In this document: piece after piece, positions 36,351 to 44,013 of the stretch
How positions within the stretch are numbered: the stretch's first letter is position 1
Layout: every line of letters starts with the position of its first letter
DNA from: a virus
Virus record (IMG/VR): IMGVR_UViG_3300007513_000007
Location: 1-64,000 of that record
Direction: 5' to 3' (one strand)
Length of the DNA stretch: 64,000 nt
Made by a program: the position numbers and the translations under genes
The notes under the pieces: model-generated
The model's input: the letters and a program-made list of their open reading frames with translations, nothing else
Told to the model about the DNA's origin: nothing
Databases searched by the model: none

Positions 36351-36824
36351 CTACCCTCCCAAGGTAGACTTGAACGATACCCGTGGAGTCGGGTCCCTGT
36401 ACTCGATGGACTTGAGCAGCAGGTCACGGACTCCCGTAGAAGCCACCCTGGACTCGATGAGGTCAGGGAAGTTCTTACGGGGCTTATGCGTCACCACAGT
36501 CTCGAAGTAGGCCGAGAACTGGTCAGCACCCAGCAGAGCGATGAGGCTCTCGGTGTCAGCCGACTTGGCGAGTTTGACAGTCTTGCGGGGAATGGTGACC
36601 TTGACTTGGCCATCAGTGACAGGGAACTCATGGGTATAGGGGAGTTCACCCCCATTCCAGGTGTCTGCCACCTCTTCCCGCAGCCGGGTCTTCAGGGGTT
36701 CCAGGGCTGCCTGGATCTGGTCACCGATAGCAGCCAAGGCCAGAGCACTGGCTGCCACCTGTTCAGGGGTGCCGGTAGACACCAGCTTTCCTGCATCCTG
36801 GATCATTTCACGGATTGAGGACAT
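36351..36824 (-). CDS. Hypothetical protein
   Basis: 157 aa, AGAGG upstream. N-terminal helical segment (AASALALAAIGDQIQAALEP), then a beta-rich middle (QVKVTIPRKTVKLAK) and basic C-terminus. Together these resemble small phage proteins of the recombination/early type, but I cannot place it. Confidence 0.6.
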   Translation of the reverse strand: MSSIREMIQDAGKLVSTGTPEQVAASALALAAIGDQIQAALEPLKTRLREEVADTWNGGELPYTHEFPVTDGQVKVTIPRKTVKLAKSADTESLIALLGADQFSAYFETVVTHKPRKNFPDLIESRVASTGVRDLLLKSIEYRDPTPRVSFKSTLGG

Positions 36825-36861
36825 GGTTTACCTCTACTGGTAGGGAGCCTACTGCTGGGAA

Positions 36862-37755
36862 TCAGCAGCAGGACTCATGGAACAGTCCCTTGCCCGGAAT
36901 GTGGATAGCGCCCTCTCCCTTGGAGATGATGCCGCCACAGGTGGAGCAGGGGGAATCGAAGTAGGCTTTGAGGGAGGTAGCACCCTCGGGAAGCGTCTTG
37001 TTGGCTTCAGGCTGGGCTGCTTCCGGCTCCTCTTCCTCGACCACAGGGGGAGTAGGAAGGATGCCACTGTTGGCTGCCTGCTCCCGAAGGCTCTGCTCGA
37101 AGCTGGCATCAGCCTGCTCCAGCAGGGAGGCCATCGTGGTGACAGCAGCAGCCTTGCAGGCTTCCAGCAAGGGGCAACCCTCACAGGACTTGGAGCGGGT
37201 AGAGAAGTGGCCGTAGCACCGGGTGCTCTCGATCTGGAGCCGATGCAGGTAGGCGTCTTCCACGACGTGCTGGCTCTTCTCCACAGGGGGAAGCCAGCAG
37301 ACACCCTCGTTGACTGCTTCTACAGTCAGGGTCTCGATGGCAGGAAGGGTAGCCTCTGCTGCCTCGTCCACGACGGGAGCCTCGGGAACCGTGTTCTCCA
37401 CCTCGTGAGGAGTGCTCTCATCACGGTAGGGGGTCTGGCTCTTGATGAGGTCCACACCAGCCTGGGTAGCCGCGTAGTAGCGACGACGAGGGCACTCGAT
37501 GAGAAACTCTTGCTTGAGGACACCAGCAGTCAGGGTGACTGCACGCTGGGCCTTGGGGTAGTTGGCGTTCTGGCCGCTACGGGTGGTCCCGTAAGCCATC
37601 CAGTCGATGCCGGGAACCAGAGTCTCGATGAAGTGGATGAGCCGGTCCCAGCCGACTTCGCGACCAGGGGCATAGCCGCTGGCTTCTACGATGGCGTGAA
37701 GGACGATGAGCCGCCACTGCTTGGGATAGTGGGCTTGGGGCTGGGAGTAGGTCAT
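36862..37755 (-). CDS. Winged-helix protein with cysteine clusters
   Basis: 297 aa. The N-terminal 100 residues read as a winged helix (VGWDRLIHFIETLVPGIDW, AVTLTAGVLKQEFLIECPRR). Around residue 178-200 there is a CYGH...CEGCPLLEAC cluster, and the end carries CSTCGGIISKGEGAIH...FHESCC, like a PARP/LIM-type zinc finger. A DNA- or RNA-binding regulator is likely. It is transcribed from 37820-37854, immediately downstream of the ATPase gene. Confidence 0.6.
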   Translation of the reverse strand: MTYSQPQAHYPKQWRLIVLHAIVEASGYAPGREVGWDRLIHFIETLVPGIDWMAYGTTRSGQNANYPKAQRAVTLTAGVLKQEFLIECPRRRYYAATQAGVDLIKSQTPYRDESTPHEVENTVPEAPVVDEAAEATLPAIETLTVEAVNEGVCWLPPVEKSQHVVEDAYLHRLQIESTRCYGHFSTRSKSCEGCPLLEACKAAAVTTMASLLEQADASFEQSLREQAANSGILPTPPVVEEEEPEAAQPEANKTLPEGATSLKAYFDSPCSTCGGIISKGEGAIHIPGKGLFHESCC

Positions 37756-37819
37756 GTTCTCGGTCTCCTGTGGCCTGCTCCCGAAGGATGAGGCGAGAGG
37801 GTTGGGGTAGTGGGTCTTT

Positions 37820-37854
37820 CTCTATACGAGGTGAAGGGGGGCGGGGAACCCCCC
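37820..37854 (-). promoter_or_regulatory. Phage-type promoter for 36862-37755
   Basis: Minus strand GGGGGGTTCC, exactly 17 bases, GTATAGAG. Confidence 0.75.
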
Positions 37855-37864
37855 TTCAGGGGGA

Positions 37865-39064
37865 TTAGTAGCTCTCCTCATCCAGAGCGCCACCAGACAG
37901 ATGGGGGTCGATGAGCCGACGGGCGATGAGCCGGTTGTCAGCATCCAGCTTGTGGGTCCAGGCGCGGAAGGCCCGAGCACCGAACTTGGAGGGCATCGAA
38001 TCGTCCCGGCGAAGCATACGCTCTGCACGGGAGAGGACCGAGCACAGGGCACGGTGGCTGAACTCTGCGTAAAGCTCATCCTTGTCGATGGCTTCGCGGA
38101 GAGCGCGAGTAGCGTTACCCACCTGCTCGATGAACTGGGGAGCCTTCTCGGCCAGGGCCGGGAACTTCTCACGGACGATGATGACCTCATCATCCCAGTG
38201 GAGGTAGGCGAACTGAACGGCGCTGTCGAAGCGGTCCAGGATGGAGGCGTCCAGGCAGCCTGCGCTGACCATACGGCCACGGTCATCACCGGAGCCATTG
38301 GTGTTGGCAGTAGCCACGAACTGCGTTCCGGGGAACACGCTCACGACCTCACCCTCGGGTCCGACGATACGGCCCTGCGTGCTGTCCATGAGCAGCCGAA
38401 GCCACTCGACCTGTGCCGGGTCAGCCCGGTCGAGGTCGGTGAGCACCACGATGGCGGGGCGAGCCACACCGTCACGGCCCATGACACCCTTGGTCACGAC
38501 GTTCCAGAGGTGGCCGAAGTCCCAGCCAGTGCCGTCCTTGTCCATCGAACGCTGGTAGAACCAGGGGCCAATGTCACGGTCAGGAACGATGTTGTTCATG
38601 ACGAGGGGCTTGCGAGCCATGCCAGAGAGGGCCAGCAGGAAGCCGTCCTTTCCGGTTCCGGGGAAGCCCCAGATGTAGACGTTGAGGCCATCAAGAATGT
38701 CCATGATGGCATCCTTCATCATTTCGCGGGCCTTACCCTTGGTGGGGAAGCGGTACGCCTCGGGGATCATGGCGCAGGTATCGGGGTCTGCACCAGCATC
38801 CACCTCGACCTTGAAGCCACAGGCATCGAAGGTCAGGTTGTCGATACCGGGGGCTGCGTTCCGACGCATACCCTTGAACTCGGTCTCGACATGGTCGAGG
38901 TAGTCCTGGCTCACCGTGGGAGCCTTGGGGTACGCAGCGACATACTCGTGCAGAGTCATGCCGTGGTCAGCCGCGAGGTGCGGTCCCAGGAAGTGAGACT
39001 TGTGCCCACAGCCGTCTACTTGGCACTCGGGGCGGGGGTCGATGAGCTTGGGGGTCGGGGTCAT
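37865..39064 (-). CDS. CobS/MoxR-type AAA+ ATPase with N-terminal zinc finger
   Basis: 399 aa. The N-terminus (about 12-45) has CQVDGCGHKSHFLGPHL then AADHG, a MucR/Ros-like zinc finger. The AAA+ core has Walker A GFPGTGKDG (about residue 133-141), Walker B-like AIVVLTDLDRADP, sensor 1 FVATANTNGSGDD and an arginine-finger region (LDRFDSAVQFAYL). MoxR/CobS ATPases work with VWA proteins as remodelling chaperones; CobS with CobT inserts cobalt in B12 synthesis. The VWA partners are at 40377 and 41776 on the other strand. Confidence 0.82.
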   Translation of the reverse strand: MTPTPKLIDPRPECQVDGCGHKSHFLGPHLAADHGMTLHEYVAAYPKAPTVSQDYLDHVETEFKGMRRNAAPGIDNLTFDACGFKVEVDAGADPDTCAMIPEAYRFPTKGKAREMMKDAIMDILDGLNVYIWGFPGTGKDGFLLALSGMARKPLVMNNIVPDRDIGPWFYQRSMDKDGTGWDFGHLWNVVTKGVMGRDGVARPAIVVLTDLDRADPAQVEWLRLLMDSTQGRIVGPEGEVVSVFPGTQFVATANTNGSGDDRGRMVSAGCLDASILDRFDSAVQFAYLHWDDEVIIVREKFPALAEKAPQFIEQVGNATRALREAIDKDELYAEFSHRALCSVLSRAERMLRRDDSMPSKFGARAFRAWTHKLDADNRLIARRLIDPHLSGGALDEESY

Positions 39065-39120
39065 GGTCTGAATCTCCTATGAGCCTTGCTTTCGCTGGGC
39101 TACCAGGGTTGCTGTTCTCT

Positions 39121-39155
39121 CTCACTACGGGGTGCCAGCCGAGGGGGAACCCCCC
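39121..39155 (-). promoter_or_regulatory. Phage-type promoter for the ATPase gene
   Basis: Minus strand GGGGGTTCC, exactly 17 bases, GTAGTGAG, about 57 bases before the ATG at 39064. Confidence 0.75.
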
Positions 39156-39295
39156 TAACTAACTTTCACCGCCACAATATGCGGAGCATAGCCTTGGGCA
39201 ATCTCCTTGAACTCGGCCTTGCCGAAATGGGAATGGCACTTCCTGGTGCTCCAATGCACCGTCTTGCCGCTGTCGATGAACGTGATCTCCCACAT
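39155..39295 (-). CDS. 46-aa hypothetical protein
   Basis: ATG at 39295 with AGGAG at good spacing. Starts MWEITFIDSGKTVHWSTRKC; a small beta-type protein. Followed directly by the ATPase promoter, which overlaps its stop. Confidence 0.6.
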   Translation of the reverse strand: MWEITFIDSGKTVHWSTRKCHSHFGKAEFKEIAQGYAPHIVAVKVS

Positions 39296-39305
39296 GGGGT
39301 ATCTC

Positions 39306-39476
39306 CTAAATACTGAAGTCGATGATGGCGATGCCGCGCTTGGGAGGGTCCTCGGAAGGGCGCTCCTGCTGCTCTTGGGGCCGACGAGGCTGCGGGGCAT
39401 GGATAGCGGGGCGCTCGCGCTCCTCACGGTTCTCACGCTCTTGTCGCAGTTTCTCGATTTGCCAGGGTTGAAGCAT
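39306..39476 (-). CDS. 56-aa charged hypothetical protein
   Basis: ATG at 39476 with AGGAG upstream. Starts MLQPWQIEKLRQERENREER, a charged helix, followed by a proline/glutamine-rich disordered part. Ten bases upstream of 39155-39295 in the same short operon. Confidence 0.6.
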   Translation of the reverse strand: MLQPWQIEKLRQERENREERERPAIHAPQPRRPQEQQERPSEDPPKRGIAIIDFSI

Positions 39477-39492
39477 CGTTGAATCTCCTGCG

Positions 39493-39527
39493 CTCCTTAC
39501 GGGCCACGAAGGGGGCCGGAACCCCCC
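39493..39527 (-). promoter_or_regulatory. Phage-type promoter for 39155-39476
   Basis: Minus strand GGGGGGTTCC, exactly 17 bases, GTAAGGAG, about 17 bases before the ATG at 39476. Confidence 0.75.
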
Positions 39528-39533
39528 TCGCAA

Positions 39534-39671
39534 CTACCGACCGAAGATGGCGTCTCCACGACGAATCTTGAAGATGCGGTAGATGTCCGCACGGACCTTG
39601 CCATCCTGTCCCACGGGGAGACGAACGAACACGGTACGACCGTTGACGGAAACCATAGTGAGCTTGGTCAT
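39534..39671 (-). CDS. 45-aa hypothetical protein
   Basis: ATG at 39671 with GGAGG five bases upstream. Beta-type basic sequence (MTKLTMVSVNGRTVFVRLPV). One of three tiny leftward genes each with its own promoter. Confidence 0.6.
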   Translation of the reverse strand: MTKLTMVSVNGRTVFVRLPVGQDGKVRADIYRIFKIRRGDAIFGR

Positions 39672-39686
39672 GACGACCTCCTTTCC

Positions 39687-39721
39687 CACTCTACGGGACA
39701 GTGCTGATTCGGGAACCCCCC
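39687..39721 (-). promoter_or_regulatory. Phage-type promoter for 39534-39671
   Basis: Minus strand GGGGGGTTCC, exactly 17 bases, GTAGAGTG. Its -35 part sits in the loop and 3' arm of a long palindrome. Confidence 0.72.
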
Positions 39722-39730
39722 GAATCAGCA
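39702..39730. repeat. 12-base perfect inverted repeat around a promoter
   Basis: TGCTGATTCGGG-AACCC-CCCGAATCAGCA. It contains the -35 part of the leftward promoter at 39687-39721 and could form a hairpin or bind a dimeric regulator. Confidence 0.7.
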
Positions 39731-39807
39731 ATCCAGGACCGCGCTGACAGCAACCGAGGATTTCAACACCACGGCGAGCTACCGCCGCGCCAACAAAGTT
39801 GCGCGAC

Positions 39808-39841
39808 GGGGGTTCCCGCTACGCACAACTCCCGTAGTGAG
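39808..39841 (+). promoter_or_regulatory. Phage-type promoter for 39859-40317
   Basis: GGGGGTTCC, exactly 17 bases, GTAGTGAG, 17 bases before the ATG. Confidence 0.75.
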
Positions 39842-39858
39842 TCCATCAGGAGATCCCA

Positions 39859-40317
39859 ATGCTCATCAACGACGCCATCGTAGACCCCGCTGACATGATC
39901 GTGCCCGAGGTACGCTTCGCTGACAGCTATGAGGGGTCCCGTACCCCGAACCGGATCCGCTTCTGCGGTCGCTACGGTGACGGCTACAGTGCTGACTTCC
40001 TCTACCACCGGGGAACCGGCGTTGTCGTCCGTAAGGAAGAGGACGGCCTCTGGCGTGCGTCCTACAACGGTCGCCCCTCTATCTGGAATGGCTGGGTCCG
40101 AGAGACTCGCCCTTACATGGGCACGGGACTCTCCCTGTCCTGTAGCTGCCCCCGCGTGAAGCTCACCCAGGGCTTCAGGACTCGTCGGGAAGCTGCTCTT
40201 GCTGGTCTGGCCGTCGTCCGTAAGGAAGAGGCCCTCTGCCGCAACAGTGAGCGTGTGGACCGCAACCGCATCCGTAACAAGGCCGTGCTCACGAAGGATG
40301 GATGGCTGTATTCTTGA
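39859..40317 (+). CDS. Hypothetical protein
   Basis: 152 aa, AGGAG upstream. Arginine- and tyrosine-rich alpha/beta protein with a CSCP motif near residue 95 and two VVRKEE repeats. Leads the rightward genes of the CobT-like pair and is expressed from its own promoter. Not recognised. Confidence 0.62.
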   Translation: MLINDAIVDPADMIVPEVRFADSYEGSRTPNRIRFCGRYGDGYSADFLYHRGTGVVVRKEEDGLWRASYNGRPSIWNGWVRETRPYMGTGLSLSCSCPRVKLTQGFRTRREAALAGLAVVRKEEALCRNSERVDRNRIRNKAVLTKDGWLYS

Positions 40318-40318
40318 T

Positions 40319-40353
40319 GGGGGGTTCCCTGTCAGAAGTCGCCCCGTAGTGAG
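40319..40353 (+). promoter_or_regulatory. Phage-type promoter for 40377-41726
   Basis: GGGGGGTTCC, exactly 17 bases, GTAGTGAG, 23 bases before the ATG; it begins two bases after the previous stop codon. Confidence 0.78.
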
Positions 40354-40376
40354 TCTACAAGTTCAAGGAGAACCCA

Positions 40377-41726
40377 ATGGCCCCTCGCCCGAACAAAGCA
40401 GACGAATCCTGGCTCTCTGGAGCCAAGTACCGTGCAACCCACCAGAGCACCATCGACGGTGTGTTGGGTGCTGGTGTGCGCTCCGTCTCCAGCCGGGGGC
40501 AGAACTTCTACAACAAGGACAAGTGGCCTGCACGCCAGTTCACTGCTGCCTTCTGTAAGTGGGCTGCGTCCAACCCTGACAACAGCATCCCGCTGACCCC
40601 CGAGATCGTGCGGGCCTTCTGTCTGGCCGGGAACGAGGACCTCCCCTGTTGGGAGCACCCCGAGATCGTCATCGCCTCTACGCCTGACAACCTCTCTGCT
40701 TTCATGCGGGATGCTCTGGTTGGCGGTGGCTACCATGAGGCATGGCACACAGAGTACAGCCGTCGTGCTGACCTCGACGTGGCTGAAGTCTGGAACCGTA
40801 TCGAGTCCCTGTGGGGCCTCGTCCCGAACTGGGCACCCTACGTCAAGGCGTTGCTCACCTGGGGCAACATCATCGAGGACATTCGCATCGAGCGTTGCGG
40901 GTGCCGCAAGTACCCTGGCTCCCCCAAGAAGATGGAGGCTCTGCAAGACCTCATTCTCATGCAGGAAGAGAAGGGCCGTGAAGCCTCCGAGCACCGTGGG
41001 CTTCCCACGAACGATGACATGGCTACGGTTGTCGGCACCTTCCGGGACCTGGGCCTGGGATACGACACGACGCGCCAGAACGCCGCCTACACGCAGTACC
41101 AGCGCCGTAGCTCCCAAGGGTATGCCCTCGTCACTGAAGGCCCTCTGCGGCCCCTCCTGGACCGCGCAATCGCCCTTGGAGACGAGGATGACATGGAGCA
41201 CCTCTGGATCGCTATGGAAGTAGTGGCAGTGCTTGTGGCTCTCGGCCAGCCTCCCCAGGAAGGTGACGGTCCCGAAGGTGACGGTCCTGGCGATCCTCCT
41301 CAAGACCAGGATGCCACTTGCCCCAAGTGTCGGAGCAAGGACGTGGTGTACCGTCCCTCGCAGAAGGTCATCCACTGCAACGCCTGTGGCTTCGAGCAGA
41401 AGATGGAAGAAGGCGGCGGCGGCGGCGGCAAGGGACCTTCCGTGAACGTGAAGGTGGACCCCAACGATCCCGGTGCCCAAGACGAGGGTAGTGAGTCTGG
41501 TGAGTCCAGCGAGTCTGGCGAAGGTCAGGAAGGCGAAGGTCAGGAAGGCGAAGGCTCTGGCGAGGGCGGTAGCAGCGACAAGAAGCCTGTCTTCAAGGTC
41601 GGTGACCGTGCCCGAGTCAAGGCTGGCCCCCTGGCTGGCAAGACGGTCGAGGTGACCTCTGCCTCCGCACCTGACAGCGAGGGTAACCAGGAACTTCAGT
41701 ACGCAGTGGTGGAGGATGCAGCGTAG
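40377..41726 (+). CDS. CobT-like N-terminal protein with HExxH motif and zinc ribbon
   Basis: 449 aa, AAGGAG upstream. GGGYHEAWHTEYSRR (His120, His124) followed by NIIEDIRIE about 40 residues later is the gluzincin-like arrangement of CobT-type proteins. A zinc ribbon CPKCRSKDVV...CNACGF is at about 315-340, then an acidic Gly/Glu/Ser linker and a small KOW-like beta domain (KPVFKVGDRARVKAGPLAGK). It appears to be the front half of a CobT protein, with the VWA half encoded next. May remodel or cleave a target with the MoxR-type ATPase. Confidence 0.72.
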   Translation: MAPRPNKADESWLSGAKYRATHQSTIDGVLGAGVRSVSSRGQNFYNKDKWPARQFTAAFCKWAASNPDNSIPLTPEIVRAFCLAGNEDLPCWEHPEIVIASTPDNLSAFMRDALVGGGYHEAWHTEYSRRADLDVAEVWNRIESLWGLVPNWAPYVKALLTWGNIIEDIRIERCGCRKYPGSPKKMEALQDLILMQEEKGREASEHRGLPTNDDMATVVGTFRDLGLGYDTTRQNAAYTQYQRRSSQGYALVTEGPLRPLLDRAIALGDEDDMEHLWIAMEVVAVLVALGQPPQEGDGPEGDGPGDPPQDQDATCPKCRSKDVVYRPSQKVIHCNACGFEQKMEEGGGGGGKGPSVNVKVDPNDPGAQDEGSESGESSESGEGQEGEGQEGEGSGEGGSSDKKPVFKVGDRARVKAGPLAGKTVEVTSASAPDSEGNQELQYAVVEDAA

Positions 41727-41759
41727 GGGGTTCCCCCTCCCTCGTTGCCCCGTAGAGAG
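41726..41759 (+). promoter_or_regulatory. Phage-type promoter for the VWA gene
   Basis: GGGGGTTCC, exactly 17 bases, GTAGAGAG; its first base is the last base of the preceding stop codon. Confidence 0.78.
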
Positions 41760-41775
41760 TCCAAGGAGAGTTCTC

Positions 41776-43185
41776 ATGTCTATGTCCATTCTGCTCAAGC
41801 TCGGTGAAGCCATCTTTGGCACCAACAACGACCTGTCCCTCATCAGCGATGGTGAAGGTGGAGAGGGCACTGATGGTGACGGCGAAGGCGAGGGCGGTGA
41901 GCAGGACGGCCCCGAAGGTGGCGACGAAGGCCAGCCCGGTGACGGTGAGGGCAAGGACGGCGAAGGGAAGGGCAAGGGCCAACCCCAAGCTGGAAATGAG
42001 TTCTCTGGCGAGATTGGCGAAGGTGACACCACCTCTGACACCACAGGCCAGCACACCAACGGCGCTGGCGGGCACTGTGATTCAGGCTCTGCCCGTGACG
42101 ACAGGGCTATTGCCCAAGCACTCCTCGCAGCCATCGAGAACGGCGAACTGTCCGGTCTGGTGGACAACAACGATGCTCTTGGTGACGCCTTGGGTGAACT
42201 CCGGGACAAGGACCAGCCCTGTGAGGATAACGAGAAGCCCTGGAACCCCTATGACCGCTCCTCTGACACCGTAGAGCTTGTGAGAGCGCGTTCTGGTGAC
42301 AAGGAGCACGCTCTGCGCCTTGCCAACTCGGTGAAGAAGGAAGTGGCTGCTATCCGCACACGCCTCCGTTCCAAGTTCCTCCAGAACCGTGGTCGCCGCA
42401 CCATTCATGGTGTTCAGAACGGTCGTGGACTGTCCGAGCGCCGTCTGGTCCAGAGCATGGTCGAGATCACCGCAGGGTCCCGTCCTACTCGCCCTGACTA
42501 CACCAAGGTTCGCAAGCCTGACTGCTCGCTGGCTGTGGCCATCGTCCTCGATGAGTCTGGTTCAATGGGAAGCCACCTCCGGGATGCCTCTCGCGCCATG
42601 ATGGCGATTGCAGAGCCTCTGGATGCAGTGGGCGCTCCGGTCATGGCCATCGGCTTCCGTGATAGCAGCGGTTCGGGACACCACCCCAACCGTGACGAGA
42701 TTTATGCTCCCGACGGCAGCTACAACTTCCATCGCTGGGGAAGCATCCGCATCGACGTGTTCAAGCAGTGGGACGAGAAGTGGCGCAAGGTGATGCCCCG
42801 TATGGCGCGTACACGGGCCACAGGAGGCACTCCGATGTCTGATGGCGTCCAGTATGCCCTCCAGGCCCTCTCCGAGCGTCCAGAGCGCCACAGGGTCATG
42901 CTGGTCATCACTGATGGCTACCCGAATGGAGGCCACGCAGAGGTCATCAAGCGCCAGATCCGTATCGCACGGGAAGCAGGTATCGCTATCGTCGGTATCG
43001 GCATCGACTCGGGCTGCGATGCAGTGTCCCACCACTTCGACCTCTCGGTTCAGTGCCACGACATCTCCCAGCTTCCCAAGAACCTGCTGGACGTGCTGGA
43101 GGAGATCGTCTTCCCCTCCAAGTCCAAGAAGGCTGTCATCGACACCAAGATGAAGCAGTTGAAGGGGCGCAGGAAGAGTGCTTGA
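41776..43185 (+). CDS. CobT-like VWA-domain protein
   Basis: 469 aa from the ATG at 41776 (AAGGAG upstream). Residues about 25-95 are an acidic Gly/Glu/Asp linker, as in CobT. The C-terminal VWA domain has the metal-binding MIDAS: DESGSMGSH (Asp259), a conserved threonine (ATGGTPMSDG) and TDGYPNGG. VWA proteins of this class partner with MoxR/CobS ATPases. The three-gene set (ATPase 37865, HExxH 40377, VWA) is split over both strands around 39.1-40.4 kb, each with its own promoter of the same class. Confidence 0.85.
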   Translation: MSMSILLKLGEAIFGTNNDLSLISDGEGGEGTDGDGEGEGGEQDGPEGGDEGQPGDGEGKDGEGKGKGQPQAGNEFSGEIGEGDTTSDTTGQHTNGAGGHCDSGSARDDRAIAQALLAAIENGELSGLVDNNDALGDALGELRDKDQPCEDNEKPWNPYDRSSDTVELVRARSGDKEHALRLANSVKKEVAAIRTRLRSKFLQNRGRRTIHGVQNGRGLSERRLVQSMVEITAGSRPTRPDYTKVRKPDCSLAVAIVLDESGSMGSHLRDASRAMMAIAEPLDAVGAPVMAIGFRDSSGSGHHPNRDEIYAPDGSYNFHRWGSIRIDVFKQWDEKWRKVMPRMARTRATGGTPMSDGVQYALQALSERPERHRVMLVITDGYPNGGHAEVIKRQIRIAREAGIAIVGIGIDSGCDAVSHHFDLSVQCHDISQLPKNLLDVLEEIVFPSKSKKAVIDTKMKQLKGRRKSA

Positions 43186-43190
43186 AAGAG

Positions 43191-43224
43191 GGGGGTTCCC
43201 GCTCGGAGCCTCTCCCGTATAGAG
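43191..43224 (+). promoter_or_regulatory. Phage-type promoter driving a long non-coding RNA
   Basis: GGGGGTTCC, exactly 17 bases, GTATAGAG. No ribosome site or gene follows for almost 800 bases. Confidence 0.75.
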
Positions 43225-43229
43225 GTCAG

Positions 43230-43908
43230 CACAGCGAGACACCTCGCTGGTAAGTCTCAAGTCCTTGGTCTTTGTTGACCCTGACTGGAAGTGCTGGCTC
43301 ACATGGGACGTTCGAGATCGAAACCATGCAGCGCGGACGGATACGGAGAGAAGACCAGGGCAACCTCTTTGACATTCAAGTAAGTGTTTTGAGTAGCGAT
43401 CCGTATGGTCAGGGGTAAGGAAACGACCCCTCTTGGTGAGTTAGAGTCTCATCCGGTTCAAAGTAACCGAAGGGCGAATCGAGAGCAGCCCGACCCTCTA
43501 TAAGTGCCGCGCAACCCGTGACGAGCGGGGGAGGGTGCGGATTGAAGGTTCCTGTGGCGGTCGCGAACGTCACAGAAGCACCTTGGGGCGGGAGCCTCAA
43601 GGGGAACAGAAGCACGGCCCACTCTGTGGAGGCCATATCCAGGTCAGAAGCAGAGCGTCGTGTTCTACTCAAAACCCTTACTTGAATGCCAAGGAAACGC
43701 ATCACCAATAGAGCCGTTGATCCGCTTGATTGCGAGTAAAGGACCCCGCCAGGGGTCAGACGGTCATGTTCTCGGACGAAGGGTGATGTAGCGAGACAGC
43801 CTGCCGAGATTCAGGTCCTCGCTTCCCTTGGACCTCGGACATATTCTGTCCGGGTTCCATAAAATCGCCCCTCTGGGGGTGTACAAGCCCGATTCTGTGA
43901 TAAGATTT
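43230..43908 (+). ncRNA. Large structured RNA 1 (about 680 nt)
   Basis: No plausible protein is encoded. The predicted 5' end starts with a strong hairpin CAGCGAG/CTCGCTG (43231-43249). A 22-pair long-range helix joins 43373-43396 to 43665-43688, interrupted only by a TG/CC internal loop. Inside and after it are further perfect hairpins: AGGGGT/ACCCCT (43411-43431), CGGTT/AACCG, CTGTG/CACAG, GACCCC/GGGGTC (43742-43757), AGGTCC/GGACCT (43813-43835) and CGGACA/TGTCCG (43836-43852). Size and complexity recall large phage RNAs such as GOLLD and ROOL, but no sequence relation is claimed. It ends before the next promoter at 43918; the 3' end is not certain. Confidence 0.7.
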
Positions 43909-43917
43909 ATTTCGAGA

Positions 43918-43952
43918 GGGGGGTTCCCCACAGTTCCTCCCTCCGTATTGAG
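43918..43952 (+). promoter_or_regulatory. Phage-type promoter for 44014-44820
   Basis: GGGGGGTTCC, exactly 17 bases, GTATTGAG, about 62 bases before the ATG. Confidence 0.75.
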
Positions 43953-44013
43953 ACCATCACCCCATCACCCCAGCGCCTCAACCCATTCCGGGTGCAGGCC
44001 AAAGGAGTTCCGA

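Noticed and set aside
43340-43640. RNase P RNA or group I/II intron
   Set aside because: The universally conserved blocks (for example GAGGAAAGTCC, or the P7/domain V cores) were not found, although GGGGTAAGG-like and ACAG pieces occur.
43409-43708. 99-codon frame opposite RNA 1
   Set aside because: No ribosome site or promoter in that direction; its codons are explained by the RNA helices.
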